In this document: piece by piece, positions 35,923 through 49,400 of the stretch | How the letters are laid out: each line of letters begins with the position of its first letter | Position numbering within the stretch: position 1 is the stretch's first letter | Assembly (NCBI RefSeq): GCF_901709675.1 | Contig: NC_051095.1 | Coordinates: 4,525,956-4,589,955 of the forward strand | Direction: 5' to 3' | Origin: Syngnathus acus | Lineage: Eukaryota; Chordata; Actinopteri; Syngnathiformes; Syngnathidae | Length of the DNA stretch: 64,000 bases | Made by a program: the position numbers and the translations under genes | Notes under the pieces: model-generated | Seen by the model: the letters and a program-made list of their open reading frames with translations, nothing else | The model's database searches: none | Told to the model about the DNA's origin: nothing

Positions 35923-38900
35923 GGATGCACAATATTGGAAAAGAAATTCAATATAGTTGTTGAATAAAGCGCTATTATTATATTTAACATGTACCTCAAG
36001 AAATACCATTTGTATTATCTATAATTAAGGAATTATTATTTTTTCCATGCAGCAAAATAAGCAAGCTCAAAGTATTATTAGTGAATTAATTGTAATTGCT
36101 ATATACATATCATGTTAACTATATAATATAACCTATATAATATTAAACCATTGGAGGCCGATGCATATATGTTTGCGTTTGCCAAATTGAGACAAAATCA
36201 AACAATTCCGTAACTTATTGAATATCTTTGCGATATGCATGTTGCATGGGCCAATATCGATATATCGTGCCTCCCTAATATACATATATACTGTTTAAAA
36301 TGTATATATTTCTCCTGTCACTGCTTCCACAAGACTTCATAAATAGGCGTAAATGTGCTAATAGCTCTCTGGTGGCTGAGAAAAGCCCCCCAGTGTGCTG
36401 ACTTTGCCTTCGTCAGCAAGTATGGAAGGACCATCCGTCGCTGGGCATCGACCGGCTATTGTTGTTTGAAAGGACGCTAACTTCAAGCTACTTTTTGCTT
36501 TGCTAGCGCTATCTCTTTTTGAGAGGTTGTTGAAATTGTCCTTTCACTCCATGTGATCCAAAGTCCTAATTGTGCTTTTTGGTAGCTACCTTAGCCAAAT
36601 GTGTTGTTTTCTTAGTGTACACTCCACCAGTAAATCGGCACGCAATGAAAGTGCTAATATTTTCAGCGTGCATCACAGCTTTTTAATCAGTGCTTGATTG
36701 ACACTCTGAGACTTCAGCCCGAGTGCTGCGACGACGCCTGATATGAGCGCACCACCTTGAATCGGCTCAATTAACGCTCCTTGTTTCATTTTAATGACTT
36801 ATTACGCCCGTGGTACAAAGTCGAAAAAGCTATGCAGGCAATCTGCTATAAAAAACCTTCTGGAAATTCACGAGAGTTAATAAATTTCAAAAGCCATTCC
36901 CAGCTACGCCGCCCCTGCAGTAGCAGTATTTTTTGTCCTCATTGCGCGATTCGCTTTAAATCGTCAACATGTGTGTTTGTATCGTCACCCCCCGAACACA
37001 CACGCTGTCATATCACTTTAAGTAAACATACGTCGCTCCCCTACTCTATAAGGACTTGGAATGTGGTGATTTTGCGCCGTACGTCACACTGACATCCCAA
37101 TGTTGACGTTTCTGGTACAGATGAAAAAGTCTGAAAATTGAATACCAGGATTATCGTGAGCAAGCAAATTGAAATTTCCTGACCTCGAAATGCATCATAA
37201 CAAACCATGTCAACATGGAAGACTGTTTGGCAACACATTTGAAAATAATTTATATTGACCTTGATAAACCACCAATTTAAAAGTACGAATCCAGCGGAGA
37301 GACGCCAGCGTGCGAAAATGAAGTTGTCGCCTTGAATTCAGCTGTCTGACACATCAATAGCAACCATTTTTGTTGTTAGCTGCCAATGCTATTGCTAATA
37401 GCATAACGGAGGAGTCTCAGAGACTTGAATACTGTCTCCATCACCAAGCTCTGCCGTATAAAAATCAAAAACGCTAAGAAAAGGTGAATTTGTGAATAGT
37501 CAGCTGGTTTTGTACGGAATTGCTGGTCCGACATTATATGAGGCGAGTTGATGGGCGCCGCGCGCATGTCGAGCTAAATGAAGCGCAGCCACATTAGCGG
37601 GCGAAGCTTGTCAATGATTCACCTGACCACAAGTCAGCCGCCTCCGTATACAAATACTGATTCAACGACTACTTTTACAACTCTAATAAAGCCGAAAATT
37701 TTGATTTTCTCTTTTCAAAAGTCCTCCGAAATAAATACTCATGGGAATCTGTAGAATCCACTTGCATCACTCGCATAAAGTGCCTTGGCTACCTCTCTAC
37801 CATGTGTGCCTTCCATCTCTCCTCCTCCTCCTGGCGGACCAATCAGGCTCCACCTCCATAGCAACCGTCAGCGACGGTAAAACATCCACAGATGGTGCCG
37901 AGCGGCTCAAGTGCGGCAGCGTGCGCTTGTGTCCGGGAGAAGACTTTTTTTCCCCTCCCCGCACCTCCGGAAAGTCTCTGGGCGAGACTCATCGAGCCTT
38001 TACGCTGGAGCCGCTCACGAATGACCGCCGCGCCGCCAAACGTGCGCCTCTGACGCAGCCCGAGCCGCAAACGGGACCTCGTTTGAAGGAGAAACCGCTT
38101 TCGGCGGCCAAGATGAGCTGCAGGAGAAGGTGCAAGCGGCAGGTTTTTAAGTTCGCCCGCTACTTGTTCCGACTCGTCACCGGCTCGCTGAATACCGGTA
38201 AGACTCTTAGCGTTTGTCACTTGTGGCTCGTTGGCCGGATTACTACACGGGAATCAACCATGTTTTTTTTTTTAATTGAGTGTTGATGTCAAGACTCTTG
38301 GCTGCGGAAGCGAGATAACGTTGATCCTCCAGAGACGTGACGCTAATGAACTTGAGGGAGCTTCCGTACGGTTTTTGCACCCGTGCCCGGGTAGCAAGTC
38401 GACATTGCGGCCCACTTTTGTGTGCTTTTCTCCACTGTGGCGGAGTGAAGACAGCTGAAGCTTTCAAATCCAAACCAATAAAAGCAGATTAGCGGAATGG
38501 GAGGAATCCATCAGTCGGCCCAATAGAGTTAGCCATTAGTTTCCATAGTTACCGGCGGACCATTTATTAGCGTTTATTAACCCGACGCTCGTATTGATGG
38601 CGATTCGCTTCATGCTTTCGGTGTTTATCTGGCTGTGATTAAAAATTGAGTCACGCCAACAAATAAATTGAAAATAAATGGACTCAAGGAAGAAACGGTT
38701 CTGATGTTCTCGTCCCAGTGAATCGCAAAGTCTTCTACCTGATAACTGCAGTGTCAGCAGTTATTCAACTTTTGACATCTTTATCTCCTTTTCTCCTTTT
38801 ATTAACTTGTCGATTGATGTGATAAAGCTTATGGGAATTGCTTCTCAGACACGCACGTGTCTGCGCCATCAGGCGTGCCGGCGTCTGCTCACCCGTGACC

Positions 38901-41900
38901 CGATCCGACGCCTCGTCCGTCATCGCGGTCCTAGACTGTTCTAGCACAGTAGCGGGTTTACCTCTGACATAAAAGGGGGGGCCCTCCTCATTCTTTGTTT
39001 GGATCTCTTTGGTTTCCTGACAGGTCAGGTCATGTTCCACTTGCCCTGTGCCGACTGTACAGTAAACACTGAATATTTGATACCGCCGTGCCGTCATGTC
39101 GCGCCAAGGACGAAGACGCTAGGGAGGGACAGGTGTGGAAAAGTTCCTCTTTCATTAATCACCACGATGTGAGAGGAATAATTAGAAAATGATGAGCTTG
39201 TCAAAGAGATGTCACCCTCACAGTTGAAGTGATTAAAGCTCCAAACGACGACGGTGTGCGGTACTCACTTAGGACCTCCTTCTGGTTTTTTGTCGCGTAC
39301 TCTAAAATCTTTTCGAGAAGCTTTTCTCCAACCGGATTGAAAATTAGACGGTACCGCAACATGAGAGACCATGTTCTTTCCGCGCATGGTTAGCCGGCAA
39401 TTACGGAGCAGGCTTCCTTCCAGCGAATAGGAAATCAATACACCCTTCAGGGGTCGGAATGAATCCTCTCAGGAGCTCCGACACCTGTCATCAAGAAATC
39501 CCAGAGGTTTAAATTCTTGTGTAAAATTTGTCATTTTCTGCTGAGTGACAGCTCGCAAATGGTTTTTAGATACCGTTTGATTGGGCGCTCGTGGGGGCGG
39601 GAAGGGGTGGGGGGAGATCTCGACGGATTAATCTTGGGGCGCTCTTGTCACAAAACGGTTTGCATGCGAGGGCGGGGCAACAACAGGAACAACCTGTTCT
39701 CATTTATTCCCACTTGGCCAGTGACTGGCATGTTATATCTCCGCGTGAGGGTCAGATTGTGAGCTGCGGTCAACAGTATGTTTTGAAGATCTGTTTTCCC
39801 ACACACTAAAGAAGACTGTACGCCATTTCCGACCTAGCTCGCTGATTTATATTAATGAGGGTGCCAAAGACTCGTGAGGTAGTGTCCGAGCTAGAATGAT
39901 GGCCGATGTCGTCACGCGTGACCTCATTGCGTATGAAAAAGAGCTTTTTATATTGTTACAAAGGCGTGGTCTTTCCAGTAACATCCTCCAGGGGTCACAT
40001 GCAGAAAATAGACTCCCCCTGGTTTGCTTTGCGCCAAAAAGTCACCTTCCCAAGGACACGATGACCCTTAGATACGTCCCACCCCCTCCTCTCTGCTTGT
40101 CTACTGTAAACTGCTCCACACCTCCGTTGTAAACGGGCACAATTGCTTACTCTCCCCCGGGCCCGTCTGTCATGGCCGACCGTGCAGAAAATGACTCCGG
40201 TCACGTTACATATTGGCTAAATCTGTGCCAGTGGCAGATTGCTACAAATGACAGCGGGGAAAGTCACTCAATGCTCATTCCGGTTGAAATCCAGGTTGTA
40301 AACGTGCCGACAAACAGATGTTTGGGCCAATTTCCCAGAAAACAATTTATTAATTTTGTCGGAGTGAGTTTGTCACGACCGTCGGTGTTGCTTTTACTCT
40401 CTTCTCTAGTATGATAACCGTGAGCACAAATGTCGCGGATTCACATTATTAAAATAAGAGCTCTAAAATGACTCTTTTATAATTATTTGGGGAAATAAAG
40501 AGTCAGGTTTAAATGAATAAATTAATAAATATTCTGTTTTAATTCCGTTTTTACAACACTGGTCCATTCCTTGGGCTAACAAATATTTTAGGGCAATGCA
40601 CATGAACCAGAGCGAAGATTTGATTTTATTGTCGCGTTTGATTTGCTCACTCCTCCTGCGTAACTGCTCGCCCCTCCCCTCTCTGCTCACGAGAAGGAGG
40701 CAGGGGGAAAAAAGTTAATTAAGGCGATTAAAGAGGCTGCCTGTTGACTCAACTCTTCAAACATCCATATTTTGCCCCGCTTAGACGTCCCCTCAAAAAA
40801 ACAAAAGAAGAGAAAAGTTCATTACTGCTGACAGCCAGTAATAGCCAATATTGATATAACCTTGTCTTTTTAAAACGACAGTAAAACACATTGTTTAATT
40901 TTTCTTCAAGCAAGCCAGCAATTTTTACCCATTGTAAACTTGAATCTGAAATTCGGCTGAGTTGTTTCCCATGCAGATTAGCCGCTAGTGCGATGAGTTG
41001 ATGTATGATTTTGAATCATCCCTCTTTTTCCCCCCAGCATTATCTGCGCATTGCTGAGCACACCGAGAATTCAATTTAAATGCAAAGCGACATAGGAAGT
41101 GCCAGTAATTTGCCGTACGCGCTGCCGTGCTTGTACCCCGACTTGCTGGCCGAGGTTGGGGGGGGCGGAGTCACTGTTGTCTCCGATACGTTGGGCTCGC
41201 ACCTAATGAGGATTGATCGCCATTTCTTGGTTGGCCTCTTTTCGGGTTATGCGCCCTATTTGTTTTTCAGCCCCCCCCCCCATTAATTAACCCTTAAAGT
41301 GACCAATCTGTAGAGCACATTATAAACCGAAATGACTTTTGAGGAGTTGATCAAATGTTTTGTTCTTGTGCTGTTGCAAAGCAGAGATTTATAATAGAAA
41401 TATGTTTGTTGTATTGATTGAAAAGAAAATTGTGAGAAAAATATTAATCCCATCACTCCCAATGCTGGAGCTGTTTTTCTTAAAAAAAAAGAAAGTCTTC
41501 CTTTTTTTTTTTCACCATTGTTGTGCTCGTCCTCACTGACCACTCAAAGTGACAGGAAGTCACCTGAGCAGACAGGAAGTTGCCGTTGGAAACCTTTTGC
41601 CTGTCCAAAGGTGTTTTCATAATGTCTGCCTGCATCTCCCACAGCCGCAACATGGCCGCCTTCCTAATGCAATTTCATGTGGCCTACAGGATGCGAAAAA
41701 AGAAAGCAAATAACTGTAATTGCAGATTTGTTGGCGTAAATAGAGCAGAGCGGGCTGAGAAGACGCAGCAGTAAATAGAGACCAAGTCAAAACAATGTTT
41801 GTTTTGCACATTAGGGTTCTCAGTGGGACGTGTTGAAAGTGCCCACAAAACTATTCCCGGAGGTGATCCGTGTGCTGGACAAGCCAATGATTTGTCCAAG

Positions 41901-43445
41901 CCAAAAAAAAAAAATTAAGCTCTAAAAATAAAACATCCGGCAAGCTACCTCCTGCAGCATTATTGAATAATTTTTTTTCTGTATTAAAGCCGCTAATTAA
42001 GTTTCAGCAAAAGCCTTTTTTTTTCCGCAGAGGATTAATATATTGAAAATCATGGCTGGCGCTCAGCAGGCAACTGTTGGAGCATGAACGGAGATGAAGT
42101 GTACTGTGAAGATGCTCCCAATCCGGTTTTCTGCCGACGTACGTGCCCCGCCCCCGCACCCCGCCCCTCCCCTCTGTGAAGTGCGTGTTTAATGGGCGAC
42201 CCCGAGATGTCACAGCCTGGAGCCGGCGAGGCGGCCGTGCTCAGACGTTCCTCAGCTAAATGTGACGACATGTCAAGGCTGTAGTAAAAAAATACTCATC
42301 GATGGGCCAAGTAGGATTTTATCTGCTTTAAATTGACTTCCAGATGACCCAACGTGAATAATTTCTGCTTAAATCTGAAGGTGCAGCCCTTTGGAAGGCG
42401 TCACCACGCAGGAGTCTTGTCATGAGATAGAGGCAACCAGTTGAGAGAACTCAGATGTGAGCAATAACCAGCCAGGCCCGCCAATTTTGGCCATTTCTGT
42501 CATAGAGCGAAATGAAATTCATTGATTTTGCTCCATGACGCCGCAGTTTGACCGTGAAATGGCTTTTAACAGTGAGGCGGATGTGAACCCTTTCTGGAGT
42601 AAAACACAAACGCCGTCCCCCCTCCACGAAAGCCACGTTGTGTATTATTGCATATAAAGGTCGTGAGGTAATTTAAAGGGCCAGTGTGTAGAGTATTTGG
42701 ATTTTTAAATGCTTACACATTTTTATATATAATAGGTCTAGTAATTAAAATAATTATAATGTATTTATAAATAATGTATATAATAAGAAATAATAATAAT
42801 AATATAGCTCAGATATAATAGTACTCTAACAGTAATTTTCTTGTAATTTTAAATATTAAAATATACCAAAGTAATTCTAATATAAATTATCATTAGAATA
42901 ATTAATTATAATCTAGGATAATATGACGCTGACATGCTTCCTTGCATTCCACTAGTCCACCACTAGATGGCAGACAATTCTACACACTGTCCCTTTAACA
43001 CAACATTGCTAATTAGAACAAATAGTAATCCCTGAAATCCTTGATTAGGTAGAGGGCTAATTTAGAACAAAGCCTGCAAATGGGAGATTTTTAATACCAA
43101 CATGAAAACAAAATCAATCATTGTGATCTTATTGTTGCTGTTAATATATTTTCCACGGTAGTCGTATGTTTATTTTCTTTTATCGATGACTTGGGCTCTG
43201 CTTAATTGGTTTTTAATCCTCTTTATGCACAGTTTTACATTTTTATGGCCCAAGGTTTCAAGCTGTGTGACAGTATGATTAAGGTCCCCTATTAAAACCC
43301 TCCGGCGCTTAATTCATGCCGCAGACGACGACGTCGGCACTCAGAAACATGAAATTATTTTATTCCGTTTTCAAGAGCTGAAGTCGCCTTCGGCCCTCGA
43401 ATAACGACGCTGCTCAACTTTGTTCATTTGTTTATGCATTCGGTG

Positions 43446-43486
<41 letters not shown>

Positions 43487-46400
43487 CAAATTGACACGCG
43501 TATTCCCACTCAATCTGCTGGGATTAATGACCGAAAACGTTTGGCTGCGCTTCAGTTTGTAAATGAGATGCTAAAAATACGAGCTACGGCTTCTTGATTT
43601 GGATCACGTTGCATTAGCTGTTTGCTTCGCTTGGAAAGTCGCTTGATGACTGAATTGATGGGCAGCGGGAGTTTGCAGTGCAATATACTATACATGCGGG
43701 TTGAATGAAGCCTTTATTGAATAAATCATGAATTTGATGCACAATTTGTCTTCGCGGGCCGCATAAAATGATGTGGCGGGCCGTATCTGGCCCCCGGGCC
43801 ATGAGTTTGACACCTGTGCTTTATTGAAGGGGGGGGGGGGGGGGGGGGCATAAATTCCAGATCCACAAAAAAAAGATTTATTATACACCTCCTTCAGTGG
43901 GTGTCTGAAAGCGATTTATTTGATTTACATTATTTCCTATTTGAGATTATTTTGGTTTTGGTACGATTTGTTTGATGTGATGAAAAAATAGTAATGGTTA
44001 ATCTGTTTTGCGTAAGCAACAACAACAGCAAAAATTGGGCTGCCACAAGACACCCCCATCTATTTGTGAAGCCTTCTTAGAGAAATCCTCTTTATTTTCA
44101 AACTTGGCACGGGACTCCAGCTGTGAATTTTCAATAGTACTCAGCAATAACCCACGCATGATGAGCACGCCACGGCGATCTCAAGTGGGACAAAATGGAG
44201 AATGCTAATACACCGCCGCCAAATAAAGTGTGAGGAGTTACACTTATTGCCTCAGCAGTTTGATTCCAAGAAAGTTGTTTTTTTTTTGTTTTTTTTATGG
44301 AGCGTCGAAATTGCTTGTTCTGTGACCGTGTAAGATGGACTCATAATGACGAGGCTTAAAAAAAAAGAATTGTTTAGAAAAGAAACTGTGACACCTCTCA
44401 CACCACTTTTGGTGCTGTGTTACGTCATGGAAAAAAAAAAAAAAAGATTTATTTACACTGGGCCCCTTCTATGTCTCATCTTTTCCCGAGCTCTTCTTCC
44501 AGCAACGGAATGCTCTTTCGCTTGACAGTGTTTGGAGCGTGTGAGCAAAATTCTCAAGAAGCTTTCGGATTTATCAGCCGCTACAAAATGGAGCAATTGC
44601 GACCTCTAGCGTCCAAAAACGTGAGATACAGAGAATAGTATAAATGCGCCGGTATATATTTTTTTAAACAGGCATTTTACATTTTACTACTCTGTGGCCA
44701 TCTAGTGGCGGTTTTGAAGTGAGTCTTTTTTTTTTATTACATATTTTGTGTCCATAATCTTCTCTGACTTTCCCTTTTTTTTGTGACCTTCACCTTAATC
44801 CACGCAATCTTCCTGTGAGGATCAGAGTCGAGGAAGAAATAGATGTCAAAGTAATGACACCACAAAAAAAAAAAAAAATACAACAAAACATCCTTTACAC
44901 CTGTCCCACTGAAGCCGAGCCCACACTTTGGTCTCCGCTCCTCTTGAGCGCGGCAATTCATCTTGGTGACTTTCTCCGGAGCTGCTCCCGATCTTGGAGG
45001 AAGAAAGTGGGGAGGGTTTTTAACCGTGGTTTACGTCAAAACTCCAAACTCCGAGTGCTTGTCGTGCAGCCGACGCAAGCCAGAGTGGCTGGAAAGGATT
45101 CCCCCCCCCTGCCTGTCTCTCTCTTTCGCTCACTCACTCCAATGTGAGACTTCATTACCAAGTGTGGGAGGCAAAAGTGTGAGCGTGTGTGTGTGTGTGT
45201 GGAATTCAAGCAGGACTTTCAGATCACTCGCGACGAGCGAGCCAAGCAAAGGTATCATGGGAGCTTTAATGGTCATCTTCTCTCTTCAGCCCAAACAAAG
45301 ACGCAAGCCCACAGGTAGGAAGCCAGAAAGAATTTTTTTCCTCCCCTCTTTTGTGTGTAATTGGGATCGTGTACCAACAATCCTCCAGATGCCAAGCCCG
45401 TATACGACCGTCAGGGAAAAGCGCTCAGCCAGCTTGATGATTTCAAGCTGGTGTTAACCTTCCACCAGCAATGCAACAAATCTCAGCTGTTGCTCCATGC
45501 AAATTTAGACGCGAGCGTGCGGAAAGTTCTTCCGTTTCCTTCGGCGAGCCGTTTTCTTGCCAGACCAGCAGATCATGAAATTGCTTGGAAGTCGTCATTT
45601 CTTTTTTTGTAGAGGGCGGGTGTAAAAAGTGGAAATATTATTTGCTTTGCCTCCAGTGTACTGACACTATTTGCAAGCCATCCAGTTGGTTTAATTGGCT
45701 CGGGAGAAGGGAAGCACAGTGATATTAATGAAAGTCGTTTTTTTTTTTGTTTTTTTTTTAAGGGGCCCGCGGTGAGCATGCAAGGCGCAGCAGCCTGGTT
45801 TTGCTGCATGTGCACTGTAAGCATATCTTAGATAGAGTCACATGGGAGGCTAACCTATATACAGTTACGGCAAGACGAGTGTTCTATACGGTCGGGATGG
45901 TTCATGTTATCTGTGGAAGCTTCTTCTTGGGTTGTGGGCTTAGTTGACTTTGTTTTAGGGGTATGAAACTTTGGAAACAAGTTTCTTGAAGCACAAACTT
46001 TGAAATAATTGTGAGTCAAAAGGTTAGTCATGACCAAAAATAATAGAATAATTGGGATTTATGGAAAAGGAAAAATGCCCCGGGTCATATTGACCCGGGT
46101 GTGAAGGTGACGCAGGTCAACAGAGTTCAGAGATGGCTTTACCTGTCCCTAACTGTGTTTCTGATGCTAATTTCAAAAATCCTTTGACTTTTTTTTTTTG
46201 TAGTTTGTTGAGGTTTTCATTCTTTCAATTAATTACACGCTAAATTTTGCTATTTGTGGGTGGGGCTTGTCCCAATTCTCAACAAATAGCCCGCTTCCGC
46301 TGTACACTGAATTAAGATGATTAATTGGATCGGGTCTTGATCGAATCTATTATCGTTTGCTAACCGATGACGGGCTCCAAATTAGCGATGGCGTCGAGCC

Positions 46401-49400
46401 TTTTGTGTCTTTCCGAACAAAAATGCTTTGCTTTCCCCCGCTACATTCAGCAAATAATGGCGAGAGGCACTTAACAAGCCACTCTGCAGCCTGCCATTTA
46501 TCTCCGGCGTTTGCATGACAAGAGGCGCCCGCAGCGTCCCACGAGTCCACCAAGCCCCCTCAGGTGCTCGCGCAGCGTGTGCGTGGTCGGGATCTGAATG
46601 TTTGTGTTTTTTGCCGTGTGGGAGGAAGCTGCTTACTCAGGCTACCAACTGGTCAAATGAGTTGTTAGCGACAAGAGACCACTCGCTGAAAGGCATGTGG
46701 AGGAACTATTGTTTTCATCCTCCTCATCCGAGTGCATTGTTGTGGGTCGAGCACCAGCGGAGATAGGATTTTTTTCCGTGGGGGGGCTGGGGAGGTTAAG
46801 GTCACGGGGTCTGCAAAACATTTTTTTACAAACCCCAAATATTCTACAAAAAATGCTGATGAAGATTCATTATGTGTACTTTATGAGGGAAGGGTGGAAA
46901 TGTTGGGAACAATCCTTGAAAAATCGGAAAATACCCAAGAGTCAATTACTGTATTACTGAGTATATTTCAGGGAGGGGCGAGTACCACCCCGCCCCCCTC
47001 TATCTTGTTTCTGTCCATTTTTTAGATTATTTTTTCATATCCATAGTCCCATGACAACCTCACATGCTTTTTTGTGCTGCATCTTTGTCGAGCGGTTCGC
47101 ATTCTCCACCACAACCAAAGCTGGTAGGCCTTGATATTCCAACTGGCCATGTTTGTGACACGCGGGCTTCTTGTTCAGCGGTACCAGATGGGATGTTACA
47201 ATGACAGCCCGCCGGCCGGCCGGCCCGCCACTTCCTGACCAGGCCCGATTGATGACGTGGGCTGCAACAGTTCCCAGATGGTCAATGTCGGTCTGTGCTG
47301 TTGGCTATTAGGAGCCCGGGCTAACAAGAAACCTGAGCAGCGGGGAACTTTGGCGGCCATACTCACTATTTGTCTCACAGCACGTGCTGATGTTTGGAAA
47401 GGAGATGCTTGCTAGTTAGCACCCCTGTTACGCAACACTTCAACTTGACCCATTTCAAAATTTGAAGGAAACAAAATTGGATCAGGAAAGCAATGTGCAA
47501 AATATTGATTAAAATGCTTAGTGGGGAAGTTAATGATATTCTTTGTGGGGTAATTAAACAATCCCTGGAGCGTTATTGCTGATCTTGAGAAACGGACATG
47601 GTTAAAATGTCCTTTTACAGTGTTTTTTAATTTGTCAGCAGTTTTTTTTCCAGCTGTGGTTTGCACTTCCTCTTGTTGTCCACTTGGGGGAAGCAACGTC
47701 ACATAATACAGCACCTCACTGCTTGCATTTTCATTGTTCTAATTATGTGATTAACTGGCATGACTTACAAGATTGCACTATAATAATTTGTGCCTTTTTT
47801 TAAATCAAAGATGCAAGTAAATCTTTCAAGATAAAATAAAAATAAAAACAAAATATATGAATAAAATAAAAATAATATATAAATAAAATAAAAATCTGTA
47901 TTGTCAAGCCTTTCTAGGTCAAACTTTAAAACAAAAAATGAAATCAACGCATAAATATCAAATAAAATAGAAACAAAAATAATATATAATTAAAATCTGT
48001 ATTATGCAAGCCTTTCTAGGTCTAACTTTAAACGAAAAGTAGGCAAATTGTTTTGTTTTTTTCCAAAGGTATGCTATGTTTAAAATAATGGTGACCATTA
48101 ATTAAAAACTAGCAATGTGTGAATGGATTATGAGACCATTTGCTACTTAGCTGAATCTTATTCGATTGTAGTGTTGCAATGTATCGAATGGCATTGTGTC
48201 CATGTTGGAGTTTTTGTGCTATGCAGGTGTCAACATGCACGCACACACACGCACGCACGACTAATTAGCTTCACCACCAATCACACTGATTGATACGACA
48301 CACTGTGCTGATTATTTGCCAGGCCTTGATTGCGCCCTTGCAAACACCTGAATTGATGAGAACGCATCATGTTTCACTTGTCGTACTCCTTTGCCTCTTT
48401 TCGGTCTTAATGGAGGCATCAGGGCAAATAAAGGGTCATATTGTACTTTATAAAGTAAGTAGGTTGGAGATATTCACTTTTTTTAAATTGTGTCCTATCG
48501 TTGGTAATGACGAATCTGTAGAAATATTTGTGACTTTGTGTAGAGGATAAAGAATATATGCCTGTGTGTATTGTTGTATGCTGCCTGCATGTGTTGCTAC
48601 CATTTGTGTTCAAATGGATCTTGTTTATCTGATTATAATTATTGCAATATTGACGTTAGTTTGGTTCGTCAGTCTGTGGCGTTTCCCATGTTGTGTTAGC
48701 ATTCAGTTAGCAGTAAGGCGCTAATTATTTTAGTTTGGTAAAAACAAAGTTTTGTTCACTCGGTTTCATTTTGAGTTGGGATGTAAACATCGACTGTGAA
48801 AACTCAAAATATCTTTTTTTCAAATGTTAGTTGCCAATTTACTTTCCACCATAACATTCCGCTTCTAAAAAAAAAATTTGCTCACAAGTCGAAATAATTA
48901 CTATTATTCCCAAAACAAGGCTCTGTTTTCCTCTAAAAATATTTTCTTTTATATCCTCTTATTTCTAAAATATTTAACTACAATACTCGTTTTAAAATTC
49001 TATTATCTACATTTAAATGCTTAGTAAATAAAACAGTGAGCAAACAAGAGTGGCCAATCACATTCTTTCTCCCCCTCCTCCTCCTTGTTGTCGTCCACAT
49101 GTTCCTCCCGGCCAAAGAGCGCCGCACAGGCGAGTCCGTCGAGTGGCGTTTTTGATGGCCCGTCGACATGAACTCGGAGGGTCTGTAGATGTTGGTCGTA
49201 GTGGTCCTCGTCGTCAAAGTTCTGGAACAGTTTGGCTTGTTGGACGTCAGATACGCCGGTAAGACGAGCGGGAAAAAGCAGAGAAAGTTAGTTTCGGTGT
49301 ACACTTGTTAATAAATACGGCAAATCCGTCAAATTGTCTGGACACACTGAGGAACATCATTTTCCCTTTCCATTTGTAATTTTGAGAAGAGATGTATTGA

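Larger units (their letters stand above)
30927..38112. other. kcnip4 5' intron region
   Basis: 7.2 kb without other supported exons. Holds a possible MITE at 32450-32715, a tandem duplication at 33483-33707, GT/TA microsatellite 35855-35919 and a MITE at 35920-36277. Confidence 0.7.
38198..45256. other. kcnip4 intron region
   Basis: 7.1 kb with no additional supported exon. Contains the TTAA-flanked MITE (42673-42998), a 35-base T run (43448-43482), a short hAT-end insertion (43720-43818) and a 20-base G run (43829-43848). Confidence 0.7.
45315..49167. other. kcnip4 intron region
   Basis: 3.9 kb. Contains a dispersed repeat copy (46826-47015), a duplicated AT-rich block (47868-48040) and an unexplained signal-peptide-like open frame with a good donor at 48356-48454. 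Confidence 0.65.

Noticed and set aside
35536-36009. 157-codon minus open frame
   Set aside because: Created by the GT/TA microsatellite (YIYIYI, THTHTH) and A-rich DNA.
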